NCBI GenBank assembly: GCA_900557355.1
Contig: USSR01000401.1
Location: forward strand, 1 to 6,492
DNA length: 6,492 nucleotides
From: an uncultured Bacteroides sp.
GTDB taxonomy: Bacteria; Bacteroidota; Bacteroidia; Bacteroidales; Bacteroidaceae
Direction of reading: 5' to 3'
Positions within the stretch are counted from its first letter, which is position 1. Each line of letters opens with the position of its first letter. Made by a program: the position numbers and the translations under genes. Of this stretch, positions 1-6,189 are shown in pieces. A model generated the notes under the pieces. That model did not search any database. It saw only the letters and a list, made by a program, of their open reading frames with translations, and was not told the origin of the DNA.

Positions 1-658
1 CGGTTTCCAGTACACGGTTGTCCGCCAGATATTCCAGATTGGTGCGGATTTCCCGTTTCATGAGCCAGGCAAAAGGATTGAACCAGCAAAATGTACATAC
101 AATCTCACTGACAAGTACGTCAATGGAATGCCATTGGTTGGCATGAGTCTGTTCGTGGGTTAATATTTCGCTTAGTTCATCTTCTGTATGTGAAGTCGGA
201 TGAATAAAAATCCAGTGAAAGAAGGAAAAAGGTCCGCTTGCTTGCTTAAGCAAGTGTACGTTGGTATTTCCAATCTTCGTTTTCCGGCTACGGAAAGCTA
301 GCCGAATAATGCCTGCCAGTTGTATAAGAAAACGGGCAGCTAGTAGGGCTACTCCTCCCCAATAAACAAAACCAGCCGTTTGGAGCAGGATTGCTTTCCA
401 GTCGAAGGTTGTCTTTTCCGGCGTCAGGGTAAACTCCGGCAAAACGATGTCAGCGTATAAATCTGCCATGGCAACCATAGGTTCCTGTGCCGTAATCCAA
501 GTTTGTATATTTAGTAATGGATAGACGGCAGATACGGCAAAGAAACAGAGCAAAGCAACCCTGCGCCACGTGAAGAACGTGTCTTTATAGAAGAATAGCC
601 GGTAAAACGCATAAAATAGCGCAATGGCTACGTTGATTTTTAGAAAATAGGCCAACAT
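1..658 (-). CDS. BlaR1/MecR1-type M56 membrane metalloprotease, C-terminus cut by window edge
   Basis: Reading the minus strand from ATG at 658-656 gives 219 open codons that run off the left edge. Hydrophobic segments lie at about residues 3-23, 33-49, 90-119 and 181-200, as in BlaR1/MecR1 sensors, where helices surround a cytosolic zinc protease. The zinc motif is visible: HEQTH at 168-172 (His168, Glu169, His172), then FNPFAW at 193-198, then the third-ligand region LEYLAD with Glu209. In the family, signal sensing activates the protease, which leads to loss of the BlaI/MecI repressor; here that repressor is encoded immediately upstream. The start is the first ATG after an in-frame stop (676-674), with a short purine run (AAAAG) next to it. 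The C-terminal half, which in Bacteroidota may be a non-penicillin-binding or TonB-like domain, is outside the window, so the signal sensed cannot be read. The family call is secure; a beta-lactam role is not implied. Confidence 0.93.
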   Translation of the reverse strand, partial: MLAYFLKINVAIALFYAFYRLFFYKDTFFTWRRVALLCFFAVSAVYPLLNIQTWITAQEPMVAMADLYADIVLPEFTLTPEKTTFDWKAILLQTAGFVYWGGVALLAARFLIQLAGIIRLAFRSRKTKIGNTNVHLLKQASGPFSFFHWIFIHPTSHTEDELSEILTHEQTHANQWHSIDVLVSEIVCTFCWFNPFAWLMKREIRTNLEYLADNRVLET

Positions 659-670
659 CTTTTGAAGTAT

Positions 671-761
671 GATTTATAGTTTATGATTTATGTGTTTCTT
701 GAATCATGAAATATTTCCCTTATTCCGGATGTTATATATCATAAATCAAGAATCATAAATC
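671..761. repeat. Imperfect inverted repeat in the repressor-protease spacer
   Basis: Two 22-base arms (671-692 and 740-761) are inverted copies of each other with 18 of 22 positions matching. Each arm contains two copies of the heptamer GATTTAT (or its complement ATAAATC), starting at 671, 685, 741 and 755, so the copies in each arm are 14 bases apart. The 47-base centre is also AT-rich. The element fills nearly all of the 104-bp gap between the repressor stop and the protease start, and would be transcribed if the two genes form an operon. It could fold into a long weak AU-rich hairpin or be one of the low-complexity AT repeats common between Bacteroides genes. No function is established. 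Confidence 0.7.
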
Positions 762-762
762 T

Positions 763-1125
763 TCACTCTTTTCCTCTCTCAATCATATTGATGATATCTT
801 TCAGGTCATTGGTCGAAATCTTTTGCTCTTTGGCAAAGAAAGAAACCATTTCCTTATACGAGTTTTCAAAGTAATTACGTACAAAGCCACTCATGAACGT
901 ACGTTTGTATTCGCTTTCACGGATAGCGGGTGTATATTGGTACGTATTTCCTACGCGTGCGGCTGTAACATACTGCTTGCGTTCCAGGTTCTTGACGATG
1001 GAAGCTACCGTAGTGTAGGGAGGTGCCGGTTGGGAATATTTGGCAACAATGTCTTTTACGAAGCAACTGCCCAGTTCCCAGATGTAGATCATTGCTTCTT
1101 CTTCTTGTATTGTTAATTTTTCCAT
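763..1125 (-). CDS. BlaI/MecI/CopY-family winged-helix transcriptional repressor
   Basis: This 120-residue protein has the usual length of BlaI/MecI repressors. The N-terminal winged helix covers about residues 1-70: LTIQEEEAMIYIWELG is the first helix, the recognition helix lies around 36-50 (YTTVASIVKNLERK), and the wing follows (RVGNTYQYTP, 57-66). Residues 72-120 form a helical tail, the dimerisation part of the family, where cleavage by the M56 partner relieves repression. The reading frame is open further upstream to an ATG at 1227, but I start at 1125 because MEKLTIQEEE matches the family N-terminus and the predicted promoter and operator (1155-1184) lie inside the longer version. The M56 protease gene follows 104 bp downstream on the same strand. 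The palindrome in its own promoter suggests autoregulation. I see no cleavage site that I could assign with confidence. Confidence 0.93.
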   Translation of the reverse strand: MEKLTIQEEEAMIYIWELGSCFVKDIVAKYSQPAPPYTTVASIVKNLERKQYVTAARVGNTYQYTPAIRESEYKRTFMSGFVRNYFENSYKEMVSFFAKEQKISTNDLKDIINMIERGKE

Positions 1126-1154
1126 GGAATAAAAGTTTTTGAATGAATTCAATA

Positions 1155-1184
1155 CAAAGCTACGAAAGTTTCGTAATAAAGCAA
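1155..1184 (-). promoter_or_regulatory. Bacteroidota-type promoter of the BlaI-family gene
   Basis: On the minus strand the -7 box TAGCTTTG (1162-1155) fits the Bacteroides consensus TAnnTTTG exactly, and TTG at 1184-1182 lies 19 bases upstream, at the distance expected for the -33 element. The -7 box ends 29 bases before the ATG at 1125, leaving a leader of roughly 25 bases. The spacer between the two elements is almost entirely the operator palindrome, so a bound repressor would block the polymerase. The position is predicted from consensus only. Confidence 0.72.
1161..1175. promoter_or_regulatory. Predicted BlaI-family operator, site 1 (autoregulatory)
   Basis: TACGAAAGTTTCGTA is a perfect palindrome with 7-bp arms around one central base. 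It sits in the promoter spacer of the BlaI-family gene and shares two bases with the -7 box. The same half-sites, TACGAA and TTCGTA with a 3-base gap, recur at 4995-5011 in the same position relative to another -7 box. BlaI-type repressors bind dyads as dimers and commonly control their own promoter; the classical Gram-positive half-site is TACA/TGTA, so this sequence differs but begins with TAC. Assignment to this repressor is inferred from location and recurrence. Confidence 0.75.
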
Positions 1185-1326
1185 TGAACAGTGAGTTAAT
1201 TATTCTAAATACTGCTTTTTGAATCATGTGGATTGTATTATTGGGCAGTTGGAGCTAAAGTATATTGTGGGTATTTCTTTGCTGTGATATGTTTTTATGG
1301 CTTTTGTATGGAAAAAGAGGAGAATA

Positions 1327-1360
1327 TTTGCATTTACTTTGAAGAGATTGGTTATCTTTG
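1327..1360 (+). promoter_or_regulatory. Predicted promoter of the GH109-type gene
   Basis: TATCTTTG at 1353-1360 matches TAnnTTTG, and TTTG at 1327-1330 lies 22 bases upstream, slightly longer than the usual 19-21 spacing. The leader to the ATG at 1434 would be about 65-70 bases. The gene-free stretch 1126-1433 holds this promoter and the divergent repressor promoter with its operator; I see no further gene or RNA in it. No copy of the TACGAA/TTCGTA operator occurs near this promoter, so the gene is probably outside the BlaI regulon. Confidence 0.5.
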
Positions 1361-1390
1361 AGCATCAAACAAATTTGGATTTGAAATAGA

Positions 1391-1406
1391 CTGTAGTATC
1401 GTACAG
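1391..1406 (+). other. Small dyad in the leader of the GH109-type gene
   Basis: CTGTA and TACAG form a 5-bp inverted repeat around a 6-base centre, 27 bases before the start codon. It could be a small leader hairpin or a protein-binding dyad. Five base pairs is within what occurs by chance, so this is noted only because of its location. Confidence 0.2.
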
Positions 1407-1433
1407 ATTGATTCACTTTAAATTAAATAGAAC

Positions 1434-2984
1434 ATGAAGATTTTGAAATCATTGTTGTTGGGTATGTGTGTCGCATTATGTGCATGCACATCTCAAACTT
1501 CTACTGTGCAAACCAATGACAAGGGCACTCAGTGGGAATGGAAGAATGGAACTATTATTGTGAAAACTCCCGAGCGTCCGGCTGGGCAGCAGAGTGTGAT
1601 TGGGCTGACTGCCCCGAAGATGGAAGTCGTTAGAGTAGGATTCGTAGGACTGGGTATGCGTGGCCCCGGTGCTGTAGAGCGTTTTACCCATATTCCCGGT
1701 ACGCAGATCGTGGCTCTTTGTGATTATGAACAATCACGTGCTGAGGGCTGCCAGAAGTATTTGCAGAAAGCATCTTTGCCTAAGGCAGCTGTTTATTCCG
1801 GAGAGAAAGGATACGAAGAACTTTGTAAACGCGATGACATAGACCTGGTTTATATTGCTACCGATTGGTTGCATCACTTCCCTGTAGCAATGTGCGCTAT
1901 GGAGAACGGCAAACATGTAGCTATAGAAGTTCCTTCGGCTATGAATCTTCAGGAGTGTTGGGACTTGATCAACATGAGTGAAAAGACTCGCAAACATTGT
2001 ATGATACTGGAAAACTGTTGTTATGACTGGTTTGAAATGAATACGCTGAACATGGCACAGCAGGGAGTATTTGGTGAAGTGATTCGCGGACAAGGTGCTT
2101 ACATCCATGAATTGAGCCCGTTCTGGGATCATTATTGGAAGAACGGTGAGAATGATAAACTGGGATGGCGTTTGGATTACAACAAGAAACATCGTGGTGA
2201 TGTGTATGCTACTCACGGTCTTGGTCCTGTGGCGCAAGCATTTGATATTCATCGTGGCGACCGTATGGTGACGTTGGTAGCTATGGATACCAAGTCGGTT
2301 GTTGGTAAGGATCTGGTAGAAAAAAGAACCGGAGAGGAATGTGATGATTTCCGTAACGGTGACCATACAACTACACTGATTCGTACGGCAAACGGAAAAG
2401 TTATCGAGATTCAACATAATGTGATGACACCGCAACCTTATAACCGTTTGTATCAGCTTACCGGAACCAAGGGCTTTGCCAATAAGTATCCGATTCAGGG
2501 GTATGCTCTTGATGCTAAGCAGTTGAGCGCTTCGGGAGTAGAACCGCAAGTTGACAATCTGAATACCCATAGCTTTTTGCCTAAAGAGGAAATGGAGGCG
2601 CTTGTAGAAAAGTTCCAGCATCCAATATTAAAGAAGTATGGTGAAATGGCTAAGGAAGTAGGAGGCCATGGAGGCATGGATTTCATTATGGATAGCCGTT
2701 TGGTATATTGCTTGCAGAACGGTTTACCTTTGGATCTGGATGTATACGACTTAGCAGAATGGTGCTGTCTGGCAGAACTGGGTGAGCTTTCTATGGATAA
2801 CAATTGTGCTGCTGTGGAATTTCCTGATTTTACCCGCGGCGAATGGAATGTTATAAAAGGCTATAAGTTTGCTTATGCAAGTCTTGAAGAAGAAAAAGAG
2901 ACTATGGATAAAGCTAAAGCCTTTACAAGCAAATTGAAAGAAAAAGGAGCCGAAGACTGGAAGCAGGAATCGGGTGAGAAATAA
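1434..2984 (+). CDS. Lipoprotein of Gfo/Idh/MocA fold, probable GH109 alpha-N-acetylgalactosaminidase
   Basis: This 516-residue protein starts with a lipoprotein signal peptide; the lipobox LCAC puts the lipidated cysteine at residue 18, so it is probably membrane-anchored, in the periplasm or at the surface. After a linker comes a Rossmann domain with the dinucleotide motif GLGMRG (72-77). The EKP motif of ordinary family oxidoreductases is EVP here (165-167), losing the lysine, as in GH109 enzymes, which keep NAD bound and cleave by an oxidation-elimination-hydrolysis route. Further family signs are ENCCY (193-197), YATH (258-261), which resembles the Tyr/His pair I recall from the Elizabethkingia enzyme, and GGHGGMD (410-416). 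The expected substrate is terminal alpha-GalNAc, as on mucin O-glycans or blood group A, but GH109 members vary and substrate cannot be read from sequence. The C-terminal tail (484-516) is charged and lysine/glutamate rich. The gene has its own promoter and terminator and stands as a single transcript. A plain oxidoreductase is the main alternative. Confidence 0.85.
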   Translation: MKILKSLLLGMCVALCACTSQTSTVQTNDKGTQWEWKNGTIIVKTPERPAGQQSVIGLTAPKMEVVRVGFVGLGMRGPGAVERFTHIPGTQIVALCDYEQSRAEGCQKYLQKASLPKAAVYSGEKGYEELCKRDDIDLVYIATDWLHHFPVAMCAMENGKHVAIEVPSAMNLQECWDLINMSEKTRKHCMILENCCYDWFEMNTLNMAQQGVFGEVIRGQGAYIHELSPFWDHYWKNGENDKLGWRLDYNKKHRGDVYATHGLGPVAQAFDIHRGDRMVTLVAMDTKSVVGKDLVEKRTGEECDDFRNGDHTTTLIRTANGKVIEIQHNVMTPQPYNRLYQLTGTKGFANKYPIQGYALDAKQLSASGVEPQVDNLNTHSFLPKEEMEALVEKFQHPILKKYGEMAKEVGGHGGMDFIMDSRLVYCLQNGLPLDLDVYDLAEWCCLAELGELSMDNNCAAVEFPDFTRGEWNVIKGYKFAYASLEEEKETMDKAKAFTSKLKEKGAEDWKQESGEK

Positions 2985-2988
2985 AACG

Positions 2989-3040
2989 AATGGCACTGTT
3001 CATCATTGAATGTAAATGATGGGCAGTGCCATTTTTTTTT
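2989..3040 (+). terminator. Strong rho-independent terminator after the GH109-type gene
   Basis: A 19-position stem (2989-3007 with 3015-3033) encloses a 7-base loop, GAATGTA, and runs into nine T residues (3032-3040). Within the stem 17 positions are Watson-Crick pairs and the other two become G-U pairs in the plus-strand RNA. It begins 5 bases after the stop codon. The converging minus-strand gene ends at 3072, so its transcripts also cross the hairpin, but on that strand it is followed only by CGTTTTAT, a poor U-tract, and the two G-U pairs become A-C mismatches. It should therefore work mainly for the plus strand, perhaps weakly in both directions. Confidence 0.93.
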
Positions 3041-3071
3041 AACAGGCTTCGTACCGTCCGGTACTTCTTTT

Positions 3072-4973
3072 TTATTGATCAGCTACTTTCAGGAGCTCTT
3101 CTTTCATTGTTTTAACACCGGGGAAACCTACTTGTCTGTATTTTATATTTCCTTCGCGGTCAATAATGAGGTAGGTAGGAACACCTGAAACATTGAAACT
3201 CTTGCCTAAGAAATTCCATTGGGCAGCTGTCACACGGTAATGTTCACCATGAATATCAGGAATCATATTTTCCCATGTCTTCAATGGAGATGTCTCACCG
3301 GTGATATACAAATACACAATATCCTTATCTTTTAATTCTTCCTTCATTGGAATCATTTCTTTGTTAGCCATGCGGCATGGACCGCACCAGGTAGCCCAGA
3401 AATCAACCAGCAATACTTTTCCACTGAACTTACTGATAATGGAAGCAAAGAGGTCTTCATCGCTGACTTCACCGGCTTCATTTACTGTGAATCCCGTCTT
3501 TTTCTTATTGGCTTCAATCTTTGCCAGGAGTTCATCGTTGGCTACAGTCAGCATTTCACGATAAGCGGAAGGGAAAGTGTTGATTGTGTTAATTTGCTCT
3601 TCAGTTAGCGGAGTGAAATTCTTGATGCTTTGATAAAGAGGAATAACCCGGACGATGTCAAAGAAGATACCGTTGTCTGTTCCCCAAGTTTTGGCAAGGT
3701 CATCACTTTTCTGATAACAACCGATTACGATGTTTGAGTAATTGCTGGACAGGGTGGCTTGCAGATCGTTTAGTATTGCAAAGTTAGCATTTGGAATATA
3801 GTCAGCCGGTATTTTCTGTGCCCGTTCCATATAGTATTTTTGAGCTTCTTCGCGTGTTATCTGATTGGCCTGTATGGCAGCTGATGTCAGTGTATTTGCA
3901 GCTAAACGCAATAACCCAATTGTGGACAACTTATTGTTGATGGTGAGTACTTGACGTGTTGCCAGACTGCATGGGAGTTTGTCTATTTCCGTTTGCACTT
4001 CAGCAGACAATTCCAGTACTTTTGATTTGTAAGTGTCTATATCCATACCGGCAAATGCCTTCATGTCCTTATATACCTTATCTTGTACATTGGTGTCGGG
4101 CATATCCTGGTTCAATTCTTGTGCAACAGTTGCTAAGGGGCCGTTAATGTATAGAATCTCTCCGTAAGGCTTCTCCTCGCTATGGAATTTAGACCGGCGG
4201 CGGGAGATCTCACGCAAATTGATATATGCTTCAGTCGTTTTTCCCGGTTCCATAAATAGTTGGAGGGGGGAACTGCCGGACATATATATAGAAACGGGTG
4301 TAGTACTTGCCAAGGATATTTCTTTGCTGAAACTACCATCCGGCTGGATATCTACCAGCGCTTCCGATATATCGCCTTTGGCACTTTCCCATGATACCAG
4401 AGTCATGGTCTTGGACATGCCGGGACGGAAATCCAGTAACTTACCTTTCAAGGTAGCTTTACCATATTCGATGACAGGGTTTGGCAGGGCAGTTTCTTTG
4501 TCTGCTTTATGGATAACAGCCTCTTTCGGCAGTACCAACTTTGGCAGATTATTGCCTTTTAACTGGATTCCCCAAATACTGAATCCATTTTCAACGTCGG
4601 CACCTTCTGTGAAGTCAATGGATGTAACGGATGCGGGAAGGGGAGGAAACACTAACTGAAACTCGGCTTCACCGGATTCCGGCATCCAAAACTCTGCATC
4701 CGGTGTGATGCCTATGCCCGAACGTAGTTGGTAAGTCTTTCCGTTATTATCTTGCAAGTAACTTCCTGAAGCAATTTTTATCCAGTTTTTAGGCCGGTAT
4801 TTGGCAAAAATGTGCAGGACTGTAGCCGTGTCACTGATTTCGACCTGGTTGACTTCAATAGAGGTGGTGTTACTTACGACGAACGGAGGTTGTTCAATCA
4901 CTTTGTTTTTAGCTTGAATGGTGCAGCACATGCATAGTAGCAGACTGCTGAGGAGAAAATTGAGCTTTTTCAT
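3072..4973 (-). CDS. Exported TlpA-like thioredoxin-fold protein, 633 aa
   Basis: The N-terminus (MKKLNFLLSSLLLCMCC, ending near TIQA at 21) is a Sec signal peptide; the cysteines at 14, 16 and 17 lack a good lipobox, so lipidation is doubtful. The C-terminal 120 residues or so are a TlpA/ResA-like thioredoxin domain: VDFWATWCGPC with active-site cysteines 530 and 533, and the cis-proline loop GVPTYLIID with Pro599. Such domains act as thiol-disulfide reductases or isomerases outside the cytoplasm. The preceding 500 residues are not catalytic motifs I recognise: about 30-145 looks beta-rich, about 170-255 resembles the DUF4369-like beta domain often found before TlpA domains in Bacteroidota, and 280-490 is mostly helical. 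The protein is thus long for a TlpA-family member. The start ATG lies only 16 bases from the predicted -7 box. The same operator palindrome as the BlaI-family gene lies in its promoter, and I infer control by that repressor. Its substrate is unknown. Confidence 0.9.
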   Translation of the reverse strand: MKKLNFLLSSLLLCMCCTIQAKNKVIEQPPFVVSNTTSIEVNQVEISDTATVLHIFAKYRPKNWIKIASGSYLQDNNGKTYQLRSGIGITPDAEFWMPESGEAEFQLVFPPLPASVTSIDFTEGADVENGFSIWGIQLKGNNLPKLVLPKEAVIHKADKETALPNPVIEYGKATLKGKLLDFRPGMSKTMTLVSWESAKGDISEALVDIQPDGSFSKEISLASTTPVSIYMSGSSPLQLFMEPGKTTEAYINLREISRRRSKFHSEEKPYGEILYINGPLATVAQELNQDMPDTNVQDKVYKDMKAFAGMDIDTYKSKVLELSAEVQTEIDKLPCSLATRQVLTINNKLSTIGLLRLAANTLTSAAIQANQITREEAQKYYMERAQKIPADYIPNANFAILNDLQATLSSNYSNIVIGCYQKSDDLAKTWGTDNGIFFDIVRVIPLYQSIKNFTPLTEEQINTINTFPSAYREMLTVANDELLAKIEANKKKTGFTVNEAGEVSDEDLFASIISKFSGKVLLVDFWATWCGPCRMANKEMIPMKEELKDKDIVYLYITGETSPLKTWENMIPDIHGEHYRVTAAQWNFLGKSFNVSGVPTYLIIDREGNIKYRQVGFPGVKTMKEELLKVADQ

Positions 4974-4989
4974 ACTATATAGTTTTTAT

Positions 4990-4997
4990 CAAAGTTA
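4990..4997 (-). promoter_or_regulatory. -7 box of the TlpA-like gene promoter
   Basis: TAACTTTG on the minus strand fits TAnnTTTG exactly. No good TTTG is present at the -33 distance (GTTCTG is the nearest candidate), so the promoter may be weak. It ends 16 bases before the start codon, implying a leader of only about 10 bases, too short for a normal ribosome binding site region. The -7 box overlaps the operator by three bases. Confidence 0.6.
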
Positions 4998-5011
4998 CGA
5001 ATCTTTCGTAA
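4995..5011. promoter_or_regulatory. Predicted BlaI-family operator, site 2 (TlpA-like gene)
   Basis: TTACGAATCTTTCGTAA is a perfect palindrome with 7-bp arms and a 3-base centre. On the minus strand it reads ATTACGAAA, two bases, TTCGTA, one base, CTTTG, the same arrangement as upstream of the BlaI-family gene; over the 23-base blocks 4990-5012 and 1155-1177, 20 positions are identical. This identity includes the spacing to the -7 box, which is strong evidence that one regulator serves both promoters. That the regulator is the BlaI-family protein encoded at 763-1125 is inferred. Confidence 0.75.
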
Positions 5012-5049
5012 TTACAGAACATCTTGCTTGTTAATTGATGTAAAACGAA

Positions 5050-5068
5050 TGAAAAATGTAGTTTTTCA
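5050..5068. promoter_or_regulatory. Inverted repeat upstream of the SGNH esterase -7 box
   Basis: TGAAAAA and TTTTTCA form perfect 7-bp arms around TGTAG. The element lies 3 bases upstream of the -7 box at 5072-5079, where a repressor or activator site would be expected. It is unlike the TACGAA/TTCGTA operator. The arms are A/T-rich, so chance occurrence is possible. Confidence 0.35.
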
Positions 5069-5071
5069 GTG

Positions 5072-5079
5072 TAACTTTG
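5072..5079 (+). promoter_or_regulatory. -7 box of the SGNH esterase-GH92 transcript
   Basis: TAACTTTG matches TAnnTTTG and ends 24 bases before the ATG at 5104. No TTG-like -33 element is at the expected distance, so an activator may be needed or the promoter may be weak. It is divergent from the TlpA-like promoter, with the two -7 boxes about 75 bp apart. Confidence 0.55.
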
Positions 5080-5103
5080 GGTCATCTTAATATCTATTAA
5101 ATC

Positions 5104-6168
5104 ATGAGAACCAAAGCTTTAATTTTCGGATTGCTGCTGGCTGCTTCTACTCATGCCCAGCTTCTTTATCACGATGCTTCCGCTTTCCCCCTGTTAGGCA
5201 AAGCTACGGATGCTACTCTTACCCGTTACGAACGCCTTCCGGCTTCTTTGAAATCTGTTTCCCGCAAACCGCTCTGGGATTTAGGACGCAATAGTGCCGG
5301 ACTTGCTTTGCGCTTCCGTTCCAACTCTACATGCATTGGGGCAAAGTGGGAAGTGAGGGATAACAGAAGTATGAACCACATGACCCCTACCGGAATCAAA
5401 GGACTGGATCTGTATTGCCTGCAAGATGGTAAGTGGGTCTTTGCCGGTAGCGGGCGGCCTCAAGGAAAGGTAAATGAGGCTACTATCGTGAAGAATATGG
5501 ATCCTGAAGAACGGGAATATCTTTTATATCTTTCTTTGTATGACGGAGTCACCTCATTGGCAATCGGTGTGGATAGCCTTTCGACGCTTGACCAGCCTAC
5601 TGTTGATTTGCCGGTACGTGAGAAGCCCGTTGTTTTTTATGGAACCAGTATTTTGCAGGGTGGTTGTGCTTCTCGTCCCGGAATGGCCCATACGAATATT
5701 CTGGAACGTTGGCTCAATCGTGAATGTATCAATTTAGGTTTTAGCGGTAATGCTTTGCTCGATCTGGAGATTGCGGAACTTATAGCTACGGTCGATGCTT
5801 CCATGTTTGTGCTTGATTTCCTTCCCAATGCCACAGTGGAACAGATGAAAGAACGGGCGGAGAAATTTTACTCTATCGTCCGTAGCAAACATCCCGAGAC
5901 TCCCATCCTTTTTGTAGAAGATCCTATTTTCACTCATTCCCGTTTTGATAAAAGGGTTGCAAGAGAAGTGAAAGCTAAAAATGAAACGATTGCGGCTATT
6001 TTCCAGTCAATGAAGAAAAAGGGTGAAAAGAACATCTATCTTCTTTCTTCAAAGGATATCATCGGGCACGATGGTGAGGCTACTGTTGATGGTATTCATT
6101 TTACAGATCTGGGCTTTATGCGCTATGCGGAAGTATTATATCCGTTAATTAAAAAACATATTCGGTAA
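5104..6168 (+). CDS. Secreted two-domain SGNH/GDSL-family esterase (GxDLY plus SGNH domains)
   Basis: This 354-residue protein has a Sec signal peptide, probably cleaved after STHA (residue 18). Residues about 25-165 match the N-terminal beta domain that precedes a subset of Bacteroidota SGNH hydrolases, with its hallmark GLDLY at 100-104. The SGNH hydrolase domain follows: GTSILQGG (180-187) gives nucleophile Ser182, GFSGNA (212-217) supplies the oxyanion Gly215 and a nearby Asn216, LDFLPN (237-242) is the third block, and DGIH (329-332) gives Asp329 and His332 of the triad. All catalytic residues are present, so it should be active. The family removes acyl groups, often acetyl esters from carbohydrates; the actual substrate is unknown. 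It is followed after 21 bp, without a terminator, by a GH92 mannosidase gene, so the two are probably cotranscribed and the esterase may deacylate glycans that the mannosidase attacks. Confidence 0.9.
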   Translation: MRTKALIFGLLLAASTHAQLLYHDASAFPLLGKATDATLTRYERLPASLKSVSRKPLWDLGRNSAGLALRFRSNSTCIGAKWEVRDNRSMNHMTPTGIKGLDLYCLQDGKWVFAGSGRPQGKVNEATIVKNMDPEEREYLLYLSLYDGVTSLAIGVDSLSTLDQPTVDLPVREKPVVFYGTSILQGGCASRPGMAHTNILERWLNRECINLGFSGNALLDLEIAELIATVDASMFVLDFLPNATVEQMKERAEKFYSIVRSKHPETPILFVEDPIFTHSRFDKRVAREVKAKNETIAAIFQSMKKKGEKNIYLLSSKDIIGHDGEATVDGIHFTDLGFMRYAEVLYPLIKKHIR

Positions 6169-6189
6169 CTTTTTCTATTTTATTATTCT

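Noticed and set aside
1126..1227. N-terminal extension of the BlaI-family frame to an upstream ATG at 1227
   Set aside because: The extra 34 residues do not resemble the family, and the predicted promoter and operator lie inside this stretch. Starting at 1125 gives the standard 120-residue protein.
1391..1406. CTGTA-N6-TACAG as a third BlaI-type operator
   Set aside because: The half-sites differ from TACGAA/TTCGTA and are in the opposite orientation to the classical TACA/TGTA dyad, and it lies downstream of the predicted promoter rather than in it.
1638..2385. Isolated TTCGTA or TACGAA half-sites inside the GH109-type gene
   Set aside because: They are single half-sites within coding sequence without a partner at the right spacing, as expected by chance.
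1734..2621. 295-codon open frame on the minus strand
   Set aside because: It is antisense to the well-supported GH109-type gene, its translation has no recognisable domain, and no promoter or start context supports it.
3051..3072. GTACC-GTCC-GGTAC hairpin followed by TTCTTTTTT, as a second plus-strand terminator
   Set aside because: The stem is only 5 bp, it has no U-tract on the minus strand where the gene ends, and a strong terminator already lies just upstream for the plus strand.
3006..3188. 60-codon open frame on the plus strand
   Set aside because: It starts inside the terminator hairpin and runs antisense over the end of the TlpA-like gene.
4219..4659. 146-codon open frame on the plus strand
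   Set aside because: It lies antisense within the TlpA-like gene and shows no family features; it is a shadow of the real coding frame.
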